Shown one piece after another: positions 8,899 through 18,499 of a stretch of DNA of 64,000 nucleotides. A program made the position numbers and the translations under genes. The stretch is from Cypionkella sp. Lineage in GTDB: Bacteria > Pseudomonadota > Alphaproteobacteria > Rhodobacterales > Rhodobacteraceae. The first letter of the stretch is position 1; the number at the start of each line of letters is the position of its first letter. The notes below the pieces were generated by a model, which saw only the letters and a list, made by a program, of their open reading frames with translations, was not told the origin of the DNA and searched no databases. Location: assembly GCF_028290025.1 (NCBI RefSeq), contig NZ_JAQGKQ010000066.1, positions 1-64,000 on the forward strand, written 5' to 3'.

Positions 8899-9146
8899 GG
8901 CGACCTCGCAAGTATATTTCCAAAATAATTGGCTTTGAGGTATATTGTTGCGCAATCCCCCACAAGCCTCATTCGCACTCGCAGCAATATCGCACTACGA
9001 TGCCGAAACCCGCCTTCGCCGCATCATGCCGCCCTCATCGCACAGTGATCTTGACGACCCGCCGCTTCTGTCTCAAACCCCTCACAGCCCTGCACGCTTT
9101 GAACGCAGGCATTCACCCGCCCGGCGCGGATTTGTGGGGACACGAC

Positions 9147-10007
9147 ATGACCAGAACGGTTTACCTCAACGGCGACTATCTCCCCGAGGCTGAGGCGAAG
9201 ATCTCCATCTTCGACCGTGGCTTCCTCATGGCCGATGGGGTTTATGAAGTCACCTCAGTGCTGGACGGCAAGCTGATCGACTTTGGCGGCCATTGCATCC
9301 GTCTTGCCCGCAGCCTGTCGGAGCTGGAAATGCAAAACCCGCATACCGACACTGAATGGCTGGCGATCCACCGCGAGTTGGTCGCCTTGAACGAAATCGG
9401 CGATGGCATGGTCTATCTACAAGTCACCCGTGGCAACCCCGGCGACCGCGATTTCGCCTATCCTTCCGATGATATAACTCCAACGGTGGTGCTGTTCACC
9501 CAAGCCAAACCGGGGCTGGCCGACAATCCCGCAGCCAAGATCGGCTTCAAAGTTATCTCAATCCCCGATATCCGCTGGGGGCGTCGGGATATTAAAACCG
9601 TGCAGCTGCTGTATCCCTCGATGGGCAAGATGGCCGCCAAGAAAGCCGGAGTTGATGACAGTTGGTTTGTCGAAGATGGCTTGGTGACCGAAGGCACCTC
9701 GAACAACGCCTATATCGTCAAGGGCAACAAGATCATCACCCGTCAGCTTTCCTCGGACATTCTGCACGGCATAACCCGCTCGGCGGTGCTGCGTTTTGCG
9801 GTTGAGGCGCAGATGGAAGTCGAAGAACGCGCGTTCTCGATTGCTGAGGCCCAAGCGGCCGACGAAGCATTCATCACCTCGGCCTCGGCATTCGTGATGC
9901 CGGTGGTAGAGATTGACGGCGCGGCAATCGGCACGGGCAAACCCGGCCATATCGTCGCCCGTCTGCGTGAGATTTATCTCGACGAAATGCGCAAGGCAGC
10001 AGTCTGA
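9147..10007 (+). CDS. dat: D-amino-acid (D-alanine) aminotransferase
   Basis: A 286-residue fold-type IV PLP aminotransferase. FDRGFLMADGVYEV is the conserved N-terminal turn of D-amino-acid transaminases, DIKTVQLL holds the PLP lysine at the expected place, and LVTEGTSNNAYIV is the cofactor-binding segment. It should interconvert D-alanine and D-glutamate with their 2-oxo acids, feeding peptidoglycan precursors. A branched-chain aminotransferase is less likely by length and motifs. The ATG at 9147 is preceded by GGGGA; a longer in-frame reading back to 9000 has no supporting site. Confidence 0.88.
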   Translation: MTRTVYLNGDYLPEAEAKISIFDRGFLMADGVYEVTSVLDGKLIDFGGHCIRLARSLSELEMQNPHTDTEWLAIHRELVALNEIGDGMVYLQVTRGNPGDRDFAYPSDDITPTVVLFTQAKPGLADNPAAKIGFKVISIPDIRWGRRDIKTVQLLYPSMGKMAAKKAGVDDSWFVEDGLVTEGTSNNAYIVKGNKIITRQLSSDILHGITRSAVLRFAVEAQMEVEERAFSIAEAQAADEAFITSASAFVMPVVEIDGAAIGTGKPGHIVARLREIYLDEMRKAAV

Positions 10008-10020
10008 TATTTGGCCGGGC

Positions 10021-10746
10021 TTACAACCCGGCCAAAACTTCCGTCAAAATCGGTGCGAGCCGACTTGCCCACGCCACCTGTTCCGCCTCGCTGCCGATCA
10101 GATCATTCCGCAGCTCGATCAATGTGTTATGCCGTCCCGGTTGCAAGGCATGCATATCAATCGCATCGCCCGGAAGATGGCCCGCATAAGGTTCATTGTC
10201 GCCAATACACAGATCGGTTTCAGCCAAAAGCCGCGCGATCAGTGGCTTGGAAAACCGCTCATCCAAGTGACTATAGAGCACGCCAACATGCCAAGGCCGC
10301 ACCGCGCGTCCCTTCAGGCATGGCGTGAACGAATGGATCGCCAAAATCACCGTGTCCGCCTGCCGTGCCGCCAGCCGCGCATAGGCGGCGTGATAGGGGC
10401 GATACAGCGTCTCCAGCCGCCGCTCTGTTTCCACCGCGCCAACATGCCGATTGGCCGGGATGATTGTGCCGTCATACAGCTTCATCACCAGCGTCGGATC
10501 ATCCTCGCCACGGTTCGGATCAATCACCAGCCGAGAGAAGTCCGAGCAAATCACCGGGCTGTCCAGCGCCACGCCCAAGGCCCGCGCCAAACCAGCAGCG
10601 CCCACATCATAGGCGATGTGGCGCGCCATATCGGCATCACTGATCCCCAGGCTGCCGCCCAGATCATCCGGCACCCGATTGGTTGCGTGATCGCAAGTGA
10701 CCAACCAGCGCCCCGGCCTATTCTCGCCCGAAATCGAAAAAGCCAT
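10021..10746 (-). CDS. N-formylglutamate amidohydrolase family protein
   Basis: A 241-residue hydrolase of the N-formylglutamate amidohydrolase family, which releases formate from N-formyl-L-glutamate in histidine breakdown; many relatives act on other N-acyl substrates. CDHATNRVP near the start, LVIDPNRGEDDPT and AIHSFTP carry the metal-ligand histidines and acidic residues. No hut genes are adjacent, so the physiological substrate is uncertain. I took the ATG at 10746 (ACGGGA ahead); an ATG at 10770 is also possible. It converges on the aminotransferase with 13 bases between. Confidence 0.82.
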   Translation of the reverse strand: MAFSISGENRPGRWLVTCDHATNRVPDDLGGSLGISDADMARHIAYDVGAAGLARALGVALDSPVICSDFSRLVIDPNRGEDDPTLVMKLYDGTIIPANRHVGAVETERRLETLYRPYHAAYARLAARQADTVILAIHSFTPCLKGRAVRPWHVGVLYSHLDERFSKPLIARLLAETDLCIGDNEPYAGHLPGDAIDMHALQPGRHNTLIELRNDLIGSEAEQVAWASRLAPILTEVLAGL

Positions 10747-10883
10747 GCTATTCCCGTCACAAATCATCAACGTCTTCTGTTTATGCTACCGCTACCAAAA
10801 CCGCCAGTTGCCCCGCGCGTCGGTTTGTTCCATAAGACGCACGGCCCACCACGAAAAATATATGCGACGAAAAGGAACAAGGC

Positions 10884-12332
10884 ATGAGACGCCTTCGGAA
10901 CGTAAAGATCGTGGCCACTCTGGGCCCGTCCTCCAGCGACTATAAAATGATCCGCGCGCTGTTTGAGGCAGGGGCCGACGTGTTCCGCTTGAACATGAGC
11001 CATGGCAGCCATGCCGAACAGGCCGCTCGCCACGCCATCATCCGGCAGGTAGAGTCTGACACTGGCCGCCCAATCGCCATTCTAGCCGACCTTCAGGGGC
11101 CAAAACTCCGTGTTGGCGTATTCGCCAATCCCGCGGGTGAGACACTGGTAGAGGGTGCAGATTTCCGCATGGACCTGAGCAGCGCCCCCGGTGACGCCGT
11201 GCGTGTGCAACTGCCGCATCCTGAGATTTTCGCCGCATTAGAGCCAGGTGCAAGCCTGCTGGTCAACGATGGCAAAATCCGCGTTCGGGTTAAAACTTGC
11301 GGCAAAGACTTCGCCAACTGTGTGGTTGAAGTCGGTGGTGTAATTTCCAACCGTAAGGGCGTCAACGTTCCTGACGTGGTGCTACCGCTGGCCGCGCTGT
11401 CCGCGAAAGACCGTGAAGATCTGGAATTTGCCTGCGAACTTGGCGTCGATTGGCTGGCATTGTCGTTCGTGCAGCGGCCTGAAGACGTGATTGAGGCTCG
11501 GCAACTGGCGCGCGGTCGTGCGGCTATTATGTCGAAGATCGAAAAGCCTGCCGCCGTGAAAGCCTATGACGCGATACTGCAGGTCTCGGATGGCATCATG
11601 GTTGCACGTGGCGATCTGGGCGTTGAACTGCCCGTCACGTCGGTGCCGCCGATCCAAAAACGCCTCGTGCGTGGTGCGCGTGCGGCCGCGAAGCCGGTGA
11701 TCGTTGCAACCCAAATGCTCGAATCGATGATCGAAGCCCCGGTGCCAACGCGGGCCGAAGTCTCGGACGTTGCCACCGCGATCTATGAGGGTGCGGATGC
11801 TGTGATGCTTTCGGCCGAATCGGCTGCGGGCAAGTATCCGATTGAAGCTGTCACCACGATGAATAACGTCGCGATGTCGGTAGAAAAAGACCCGACCTAT
11901 CGTCAGGTCATCGAAGCGTCACGACAAGTGCGCCGCGAAACCACCGCAGACGGCATCGTCGCCGCCGCGCGTGAGATCGCCGAGGCCACCAACATCAAGG
12001 CGATTGCGTGTTTTAGCCAGACCGGCACCACCGCCGCACTGGTTTCGCGCGAACGCCCGCAGGTGCCGATCTTGGCGCTGACGCCGCTGATGTCCACCGC
12101 GCGCCGCATGTCGCTGACATGGGGTCTTCACTGCGCCATCACCCCGCCGCAAGACCGCTTCAAGGGCGCCGTTTTGGCCGCAGTCAAGATTGCGCGCGAA
12201 GACGATTTCGCTGCGGTCGAAGACATGATCGTCGTCACCGCTGGCGTGCCGTTTAACGTCAAAGGCACTACCAATATCTTGCGCGTCGCGCCTTGCGACG
12301 AAAGGTTGATTTCTTTCAGCGAGCCAGAGTAA
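10884..12332 (+). CDS. pyk: Pyruvate kinase
   Basis: A 482-residue glycolytic enzyme making pyruvate and ATP from phosphoenolpyruvate and ADP. The N terminus KIVATLGPSS, the signature MSKIEKPAAVKAYD with the catalytic lysine, MVARGDLGVELP and ATQMLESM all fit. The C-terminal allosteric domain (about 355-480) is present, including SQTGTTAALVSRERP. The ATG at 10884 follows AAGGAACAAGGC. A small membrane protein gene follows 44 bases downstream and may share the transcript. Confidence 0.96.
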   Translation: MRRLRNVKIVATLGPSSSDYKMIRALFEAGADVFRLNMSHGSHAEQAARHAIIRQVESDTGRPIAILADLQGPKLRVGVFANPAGETLVEGADFRMDLSSAPGDAVRVQLPHPEIFAALEPGASLLVNDGKIRVRVKTCGKDFANCVVEVGGVISNRKGVNVPDVVLPLAALSAKDREDLEFACELGVDWLALSFVQRPEDVIEARQLARGRAAIMSKIEKPAAVKAYDAILQVSDGIMVARGDLGVELPVTSVPPIQKRLVRGARAAAKPVIVATQMLESMIEAPVPTRAEVSDVATAIYEGADAVMLSAESAAGKYPIEAVTTMNNVAMSVEKDPTYRQVIEASRQVRRETTADGIVAAAREIAEATNIKAIACFSQTGTTAALVSRERPQVPILALTPLMSTARRMSLTWGLHCAITPPQDRFKGAVLAAVKIAREDDFAAVEDMIVVTAGVPFNVKGTTNILRVAPCDERLISFSEPE

Positions 12333-12376
12333 CCTGAACGCGGGCCTGTGTTGGTCCGCTTTCAAAGGTAGTCGGT

Positions 12377-12601
12377 ATGAGCAATGATCAATTTCTTGTA
12401 GTTGGCATCATTATCTGCGCTTTGGCTATTCCCTCGCTGCTGGCGGCTTTTTCCGAAAGCCGCCCGCCGCGCGCTGGGGCCATCATGGTGCTTATTGGCG
12501 GTGTACTCCTAGTGATTGCAATGACGCAAAAGCCCGGCGGCTACAGGTTCGACCAGATCCCGCATATCTTCGTGCAGGTCTTTGCAGACGTGATCAAATA
12601 A
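12377..12601 (+). CDS. Small two-helix membrane protein
   Basis: A 74-residue protein with two hydrophobic segments (about 5-24 and 33-50) separated by a short polar turn ESRPPRAG, then a basic/aromatic tail. It starts 44 bases after the pyruvate kinase stop. I recall similar small proteins next to pyk in Rhodobacteraceae but cannot name a family or role. Length and hydrophobicity pattern support a real gene. Confidence 0.65.
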   Translation: MSNDQFLVVGIIICALAIPSLLAAFSESRPPRAGAIMVLIGGVLLVIAMTQKPGGYRFDQIPHIFVQVFADVIK

Positions 12602-12643
12602 CCTTGCCATAGCGGCTTAGGCAATATTAGGGCGCATTGCCCC

Positions 12644-12672
12644 TTGCACCCTGCCCTTAGCCCGCCTATAGC
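12644..12672 (+). promoter_or_regulatory. Promoter of rpmI-rplT
   Basis: TTGCAC (12644-12649) and TATAGC (12667-12672) are 17 bases apart, a good sigma-70-type pair, lying about 70 bases before the rpmI start. infC, which usually precedes rpmI, is not here, so the pair needs its own promoter. No obvious L20 autoregulatory structure was recognised by eye in the short leader. Confidence 0.6.
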
Positions 12673-12743
12673 ACCTACTCGAATATCCCGCGAGACCGGC
12701 CTACGTGGCATGCCGAGTCCCGCCTGAAACCACGGAGATGGAA

Positions 12744-12944
12744 ATGCCCAAGATGAAGACCAAGTCGGCGGCGAAGAAGCGTTTCAGCTTCACGGCCTCC
12801 GGTCGGGTGAAAGCTGGCGTCGCCGGCAAACGCCACGGCATGATCAAACGCACGACGAAATTCATTCGTGACGCGACTGGCACTATGTTGCTTAGCCCGT
12901 CCGACGCGAAAATCGTCAAGAAATACATGCCCTACGACCGGTAA
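12744..12944 (+). CDS. rpmI: 50S ribosomal protein L35
   Basis: A 66-residue, very basic protein. [16 protein letters not shown] at the start and KHRG-type core [13 protein letters not shown] are characteristic of bacterial L35. The ATG at 12744 follows CACGGAGATGGAA. It sits 12 bases before rplT, the usual pairing, although infC is not next to it. Confidence 0.97.
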   Translation: MPKMKTKSAAKKRFSFTASGRVKAGVAGKRHGMIKRTTKFIRDATGTMLLSPSDAKIVKKYMPYDR

Positions 12945-12956
12945 GGAGAGCACCCG

Positions 12957-13319
12957 ATGTCCCGCGTTAAATCCGGCGTAGTTACGCACGCCCGCCACCG
13001 CAAGGTGATCAAGAAGGCGGCTGGCTATTACGCCGCCCGTTCCACGAACTTCCGCACCGCTACGCAAGCCGTTGATAAGGCTCAACAGTATGCAACGCGC
13101 GACCGTAAGAACCGCAAGCGTAACTTCCGCGCTTTGTGGATCCAACGGATCAACGCCGCAGTGCGCCTGTTTGATGTAGAGTTCACCTATTCGCGTTTCA
13201 TCAACGGTCTGGCGAAAGCCGGTATCGAAGTGGACCGTAAAGTTCTGGCCGACCTCGCAGTGCACGAGCCCGAAGCGTTCAACGCTATCGCAGCACAAGC
13301 CAAGGCAGCTTTGGCGTAA
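12957..13319 (+). CDS. rplT: 50S ribosomal protein L20
   Basis: A 120-residue protein that binds 23S rRNA early in large-subunit assembly and often represses its own operon. [37 protein letters not shown] and [20 protein letters not shown] are standard L20 landmarks. The ATG follows AAGGAGAGCACCCG, a strong ribosome site. A clear terminator follows 24 bases after the stop. Confidence 0.98.
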   Translation: MSRVKSGVVTHARHRKVIKKAAGYYAARSTNFRTATQAVDKAQQYATRDRKNRKRNFRALWIQRINAAVRLFDVEFTYSRFINGLAKAGIEVDRKVLADLAVHEPEAFNAIAAQAKAALA

Positions 13320-13343
13320 GCTAAGCCACACAGATATTACTGC

Positions 13344-13370
13344 AAAAACCCCGCCATAGTGCGGGGTTTT
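13344..13370 (+). terminator. Rho-independent terminator of rpmI-rplT
   Basis: AAAACCCCGC and GCGGGGTTTT pair perfectly around a 6-base loop CATAGT, and the stem runs into TTTTTG. It lies 24 bases after the rplT stop and is a textbook intrinsic terminator. Confidence 0.9.
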
Positions 13371-13527
13371 TGTTATTTATGCCGCTGCCCTTATCATGAA
13401 CCGCGCACCCAACGGGCATTTCCACGCCTCGACTCGACAATCTCGCGTCTGCCACGCGAATACGGTTGTGGTAATCGGCCGAAGCAGGCAAAATTATCGT
13501 ATAGTTGTGTAGTTGAAAGGGTTTGCC

Positions 13528-14496
13528 GTGTATATTGGCCGAGAAATGTATGCGGCTCAGACGGACCTCGTCCTTCAACGCGACCTGTTCAAAAAATCGG
13601 TTAAGCGGATCGAGGTTGAGACGCATTCCTACTGCAACCGACGTTGTGATTACTGCCCGAACGTTATTGGCGACAGGTTGGGGCCAAACGTTCACATTCA
13701 GCAAACCATCTATGATCGGCTGCTGTCTGGCTTGGCCGAGGTTGATTTCGAACATGCTTTCGTTCTGAACAGCTATAACGAGCCGCTTTATGATCGCGCC
13801 ATTTTAGATCGCATTGCCGAGGCGCGCCGTGCTCTGCCGAAAGCTCGGTTGATGATATACACCAACGGCGATTACCTGACCCCGGAATACGTCAACGACC
13901 TGGCCGATGCGGGGCTGAATTACCTGCATGTCTCAATCCATACGCAGCGCGGCGATGTTTATGATGATCGCTATGTGCTGAACCGGATCTCCGAAATTGC
14001 CCACCGCACCCGGTTGCAAGTCAAGTATAGCTCGGTCAATCCCGGCTCGATCATCGTCGCGAAATTTGCCACGCCACGACTGGAGATGGAAACTCGCGCC
14101 ATCAATTTTACCAAACACGGCAATGATCGCGGCGGGCTGCTGCCCGACCTGTCGCCGGAAAAAGTCCGCACCGATCCCTGCACTTTTGTGTTTTCGCACC
14201 TGCATATGGGATTCAACGGCAATGTCGTTCCCTGCTGCCATATCCGCAGCGATCGTCCCGAGCATGCCAAGAATGTCATCGGCAACCTTGGCCGGTCTGC
14301 CTCAATTTTCGATATCTTCTTTTCCGAAAAGGCCGCCGCTTGGCGTCGCGGTTTGGTGCATAATGGTCCAAAATCCGGCCCCTGCGCCACTTGCACGGCT
14401 GGCAGCGGGATGAACGATCCGAAATGGCGCGATAAAATGCAGAGCGTCTATCAACGCTATGTTGCCCCTCAGCAGGTCGCCAGCGCCCTCGCCTAA
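13528..14496 (+). CDS. Radical SAM/SPASM domain protein of unknown substrate
   Basis: A 322-residue radical SAM enzyme. The CxxxCxxC cluster motif is Cys36-Cys40-Cys43 (HSYCNRRCDYCPN), and a cysteine-rich C-terminal region (CTFVF, VPCCHIR, CATCTAG) fits a SPASM domain binding auxiliary iron-sulfur clusters. Such enzymes modify peptides, proteins or small molecules. No precursor-peptide gene or tailoring partner is visible between rplT and pheS. I chose the GTG at 13528 behind GAAAGGG; a TTG at 13513 or ATG at 13549 is possible. Confidence 0.82.
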   Translation: MYIGREMYAAQTDLVLQRDLFKKSVKRIEVETHSYCNRRCDYCPNVIGDRLGPNVHIQQTIYDRLLSGLAEVDFEHAFVLNSYNEPLYDRAILDRIAEARRALPKARLMIYTNGDYLTPEYVNDLADAGLNYLHVSIHTQRGDVYDDRYVLNRISEIAHRTRLQVKYSSVNPGSIIVAKFATPRLEMETRAINFTKHGNDRGGLLPDLSPEKVRTDPCTFVFSHLHMGFNGNVVPCCHIRSDRPEHAKNVIGNLGRSASIFDIFFSEKAAAWRRGLVHNGPKSGPCATCTAGSGMNDPKWRDKMQSVYQRYVAPQQVASALA

Positions 14497-14562
14497 GTCG
14501 TCAACCCTTGCATTCTCAAGTCCGCGCCGCTAGCACAAACCGCACGAATACCGGAGACTGCT

Positions 14563-15645
14563 ATGGACGCCGCTGACACGCTGAAAACCAAATACCTGAC
14601 CGCAGTTGCCAACGTGGCGGACGAAGCGGGCTTGGAAGATCTGCGCGTAGCGGCCCTTGGCAAAAAGGGTGAGATTTCGGCGCTGATGGCTGGCTTAGGC
14701 AAGATGGAGCCCGACCAGCGCAAGGCTACAGGCGCGATGCTAAACGTGCTGAAGGATGAGATTGATGCCGCTTTGCGCGCCAAAAAGGTCGCGTTAGGTG
14801 ATGCCGCGCTGAATGAGCGCCTGCGTTCCGAATGGCTTGACGTGACGCTTCCGGGTCGTCCGCGCCGCCAAGGAAGCATCCATCCTGTCAGCCAAGTGAT
14901 GGAAGAACTCACCGCGATCTTTGCAGATATGGGTTTTGCCGTCGCCGAAGGCCCGCAGGTCGAATCCGATTGGTACAACTTCGACGCGCTGAACATCCCG
15001 CCCGAACACCCGGCGCGTCAGGAACACGACACGTTCTTCATGAACCGGGCCGAGGGCGACACCCGCCCCCTGCACGTTCTGCGCACCCATACCTCCCCGG
15101 TGCAAATCCGCGCGATGGCAGCCCAAGGCGCGCCGATCCGGGTGATTGCCCCCGGCCGTGTTTACCGCATGGATATGGATCAAACTCATACCCCGATGTT
15201 TCACCAAGTCGAGGGCCTCGCCATCGACCGCAACATCAGCATGGCCAACCTGAAATGGGTGCTCGAAGAGTTCTGCCGCGCCTTTTTTGAAGTACCCTCG
15301 GTCGAACTCCGCTTCCGCGCCAGCCACTTCCCGTTCACCGAACCCTCGGCCGAGGTCGATATCCGCTGCTCTTGGGAGGGTGGTCAGCTGAAAATCGGCC
15401 AAGGCGACAAATGGATGGAAATCTTAGGCTCCGGCATGGTTCACCCCAAAGTGTTGTCAGCGGCTGGCGTTAACCCGGATGAATGGCAGGGCTTCGCCTT
15501 CGGCATGGGTATCGACCGCATTGCCATGCTGAAATACGGCATTCCCGACCTGCGCGCTTTCTTCGAAAGCGATCTGCGCTGGCTGCGTCACTACGGTTTT
15601 GCGGCTTTGGATATGCCCGATCTGGCTGGTGGCCTAAGCGCGTAG
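14563..15645 (+). CDS. pheS: Phenylalanyl-tRNA synthetase alpha chain
   Basis: A 360-residue class II synthetase subunit that charges tRNA-Phe with PheT. The N-terminal coiled coil (about 1-90) is followed by the catalytic core: [10 protein letters not shown] (motif 1 region), [19 protein letters not shown] (motif 2) and [18 protein letters not shown] (motif 3). The length is normal. The pheT gene lies 323 bases downstream rather than directly adjacent; the gap holds a possible small gene on the other strand. Confidence 0.97.
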   Translation: MDAADTLKTKYLTAVANVADEAGLEDLRVAALGKKGEISALMAGLGKMEPDQRKATGAMLNVLKDEIDAALRAKKVALGDAALNERLRSEWLDVTLPGRPRRQGSIHPVSQVMEELTAIFADMGFAVAEGPQVESDWYNFDALNIPPEHPARQEHDTFFMNRAEGDTRPLHVLRTHTSPVQIRAMAAQGAPIRVIAPGRVYRMDMDQTHTPMFHQVEGLAIDRNISMANLKWVLEEFCRAFFEVPSVELRFRASHFPFTEPSAEVDIRCSWEGGQLKIGQGDKWMEILGSGMVHPKVLSAAGVNPDEWQGFAFGMGIDRIAMLKYGIPDLRAFFESDLRWLRHYGFAALDMPDLAGGLSA

Positions 15646-15647
15646 AC

Positions 15648-15788
15648 CTACGGCGCTGGCCCGGCGATCGCAGCCGTCAGCTCCGCAAACTCATGCGTAA
15701 CAGTCATGTATAGCACCGTCGTCATCCCCAGCAGCAAGCACAACTTGCTGACGTTCAATCGCTTACGGTTCTTTGGAATTTCAAACAT
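15648..15788 (-). CDS. Possible small membrane protein between pheS and pheT
   Basis: A 46-codon frame on the minus strand (alternative ATG 9 bases upstream). The product begins MFEIPKNRKRLNVSK, then has one hydrophobic segment LCLLLGMTTVLYMTV and ends near IAGPAP. The basic-then-hydrophobic pattern looks like a real single-span protein, and a GGAT lies just before the start. Against it: small size, no recognised family, tail-to-tail with pheS by 2 bases. The rest of the 323-base pheS-pheT gap (15789-15968) shows nothing else I can identify. Confidence 0.4.
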   Translation of the reverse strand: MFEIPKNRKRLNVSKLCLLLGMTTVLYMTVTHEFAELTAAIAGPAP

Positions 15789-15968
15789 CGGATCCATCCC
15801 GGCGGTATAGCTGAACATTTGCAGAACATTATGGCGGCCACGACGCCGATTCAGCGACAACCCGTTTCCCAACAGGAAACCACCGCCACGCGCCCGCCCC
15901 ATTCCCGCCTTCCCCTTTCCCGCCCAATGCGCTAATCCCGCAGGCGACAAATCCCGAAGGGCCAAGCC

Positions 15969-18377
15969 ATGAAATTCACACTGTCCTGGTTGAAAGATCA
16001 CCTCGAAACCGCGTCGCCGCTCGACGACATTCTCTACGCCCTCACCGATCTGGGGCTAGAGGTGGAAGAAGTGGTGAATCCGTTGGCCAAGCTTGCGCCC
16101 TTTACCATTGCCAAAGTTCTGCAGGCCGAAAAGCACCCCGATGCGGACAAGTTGCAAGTCTGCCGCGTGCTGACGGATGAGGGCGAAAAGCAGATCGTTT
16201 GCGGCGCACCCAACGCGCGCGCGGGCATCACTGTGGTGCTGTGCAAACCCGGCGATTATGTCCCCGGCATCGACGTCACGCTGGGCATCGGCAAGATTCG
16301 CGGCGTTGAATCACATGGCATGATGGCCTCCGAACGCGAATTGGAACTGTCCGACGAACATAACGGCATCATCGAACTCTCCTCGGGTGAGGTTGGCCAG
16401 AAATTCACCGATTGGCTGGCCATTAACCGCCCCGGCCTCGCTGACCCGATGATCCATGTCAAAGTCACTCCGAACCGCCCTGATGCTTTGGGTGTGCGCG
16501 GCATCGCGCGCGATCTGGCCGCACGCGGTCTCGGTGTCCTTAAACCGCTGCCGATCCCCACGATCAAAGGCGGCTTCGCAAGTCCGGTGCAGGTTGAGGT
16601 TACCGCCGATCTAAAAGCCAAGGGCTGCCCGCATTTCGCAGGCCGGACCATTCGCGGCGTGACAAATGGCCCCTCGCCGGAATGGCTGGCGAACCGCCTG
16701 AAAGCCATCGGTCTGCGTCCAATCTCGGCGCTGGTCGATATCACCAACTACTTCACTTTCGGGCTGAACCGCCCGCTGCATGTGTTCGATGCGGCGAAAG
16801 TCCATGGCAAACTCCGCGTTCATGCCACTGAGGGTGGCGAGCATTTCTTGGCGCTCGACGGTAAAACCTATACCCTGCGCGCTGGCCAAATGGCAATTTC
16901 CGACGATCAAGGCATTGAATCGCTTGCCGGAGTGATGGGCGGCGAGGCCTCTGGCTGTACGCCTGAAACCACCGAAGTTTTCGTCGAATCGGCTTGGTGG
17001 GATCCGATCACCATCGCCGCCACAGGTCGCGCGCTAAAAATCAACACCGACGCGCGCTATCGGTTTGAGCGTGGCGTTGACCCCGCGTTCACCCTGCCCG
17101 GCCTCGATCTTGCAACGCAAATGATCCTTGAACTCTGCGGCGGCGAAGCCAGCGACATTGCCGAAGACGGTGCGCCGATTGACACCACGCGGGCATATCA
17201 ATTGAAGCCCGCGCGGGTGATCAGCCTCGTTGGCATGGACATTCCCGAAGCCGAACAACGCCTGACGCTGCAAGCGCTCGGCTTCACCCTGAACGGCGAT
17301 ATGGCGACGCCGCCGTCTTGGCGCCCAGACGTGCTGGGTGAGGCTGACCTGATCGAGGAAGTCGCCCGCATCGCCTCGCTCTCCAAACTGCAAGGCAAGC
17401 CGTTGCCCCGCGCCATACCCGGCGTGCCGCGCCCGATCCTGACCCCATTGCAGACCCGCGAGCGCACCGCCCGCCGCACCATCGCGGCGTTGGGTTATAA
17501 CGAATGCGTCACCTATAGTTTCATCGACCAAACCGCCGCGACCCTGTTCGGCGGCGGCACAGATGTGGTGAAAGTCGACAATCCGATCTCGTCGGAAATG
17601 TCGCATCTGCGTCCCGATCTGCTCCCCGGTCTTCTCCGTGCAGCCGCCCGCAACCAAGCCCGTGGCTTTGCCGATATGGCACTGTTTGAGGTCGGCCCAG
17701 CCTTCCAAGGTGGCGAACCCGGTGAGCAGCATCTGCAAGCCGCCGGTCTGCTGATCGGCTTCAGCACACCGCGTGCCCCCCACAGCACCCGCCGTCCCGT
17801 CGATGTGTTCGATGCCAAAGCCGATGCCGAGGCGGTCTTGTCCGCCATCGGCGCACCTGCGCGCGCGCAGATCAACCGCAAAGTCGCCGCTTGGTGGCAT
17901 CCCGGGCGGTCCGGCATGATTGGCCTTGGGCCGAATATGATGGCAAGCTTCGGAGAGGTTCACCCGAAAGTTCTGGCCGAGATGGGTGTCAAAGGCCCCG
18001 CCGTCGCCTTCACGATCCTGCTCGCCAACGTGCCGATGCCGAAAGTCAAAACCCCGACCAAACCAGCGCTCGCGCTGTCTGATCTGCAAGCCGTCGAGCG
18101 CGACTTCGCCTTCGTCGTCGATAAGGGTGTCGAGGCTTTGACAGCGGTGAACGCCGCCGTCGGTGCCGACAAAGTGCTGATTGAAAGTGTGCGGGTGTTC
18201 GACCAGTTCACTGGCGACAAGGCTGAGACTCAAATGGGCGCTGGCAAAAAGAGCATCGCTTTGACAGTGCGTTTGCAGCCCATCGACAAAACCCTGACCG
18301 AAGCCGATATTGAGGCGGTTTCCAACAAGATCATCGAAAAGGTCAGCAAAGCGACGGGCGGCGGCCTGCGCGGCTAA
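15969..18377 (+). CDS. pheT: Phenylalanyl-tRNA synthetase beta chain
   Basis: An 802-residue subunit. Domains in order: N-terminal tRNA-binding/OB region (about 40-150), B3/B4 editing domain (about 210-390, including RYRFERGVDP), B5 (about 400-470), the catalytic-like core and the FDX-ACB anticodon-binding domain at the end (about 710-802, SDLQAVERDFAFVVDK). It pairs with PheS as a heterotetramer. The ATG at 15969 follows GAAGGGCCAAGCC. Confidence 0.97.
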   Translation: MKFTLSWLKDHLETASPLDDILYALTDLGLEVEEVVNPLAKLAPFTIAKVLQAEKHPDADKLQVCRVLTDEGEKQIVCGAPNARAGITVVLCKPGDYVPGIDVTLGIGKIRGVESHGMMASERELELSDEHNGIIELSSGEVGQKFTDWLAINRPGLADPMIHVKVTPNRPDALGVRGIARDLAARGLGVLKPLPIPTIKGGFASPVQVEVTADLKAKGCPHFAGRTIRGVTNGPSPEWLANRLKAIGLRPISALVDITNYFTFGLNRPLHVFDAAKVHGKLRVHATEGGEHFLALDGKTYTLRAGQMAISDDQGIESLAGVMGGEASGCTPETTEVFVESAWWDPITIAATGRALKINTDARYRFERGVDPAFTLPGLDLATQMILELCGGEASDIAEDGAPIDTTRAYQLKPARVISLVGMDIPEAEQRLTLQALGFTLNGDMATPPSWRPDVLGEADLIEEVARIASLSKLQGKPLPRAIPGVPRPILTPLQTRERTARRTIAALGYNECVTYSFIDQTAATLFGGGTDVVKVDNPISSEMSHLRPDLLPGLLRAAARNQARGFADMALFEVGPAFQGGEPGEQHLQAAGLLIGFSTPRAPHSTRRPVDVFDAKADAEAVLSAIGAPARAQINRKVAAWWHPGRSGMIGLGPNMMASFGEVHPKVLAEMGVKGPAVAFTILLANVPMPKVKTPTKPALALSDLQAVERDFAFVVDKGVEALTAVNAAVGADKVLIESVRVFDQFTGDKAETQMGAGKKSIALTVRLQPIDKTLTEADIEAVSNKIIEKVSKATGGGLRG

Positions 18378-18383
18378 GCAACA

Positions 18384-18412
18384 GGGTGCGGGGCGTTAAC
18401 CACCCCGCACCC
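18384..18412 (+). terminator. Hairpin after pheT
   Basis: GGGTGCGGGG pairs perfectly with CCCCGCACCC around a 9-base loop, starting 7 bases after the pheT stop. No T run follows on the plus strand, so it may be a weak intrinsic terminator or an mRNA 3'-end stabiliser. The next gene converges on it. Confidence 0.6.
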
Positions 18413-18499
18413 GATCGAAAGTATGGCCGCTTTCCATACGGTTTATGGGTGTTTTCCAGCTAAAAATACTCGGGTAATTTCAGCGCATTAACCAAGATT

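Noticed and set aside
17034-18233. A 399-codon open frame on the minus strand across pheT
   Set aside because: It mirrors the intact pheT reading frame in GC-rich DNA, has biased composition (many His, Arg, Gln) and no family resemblance.
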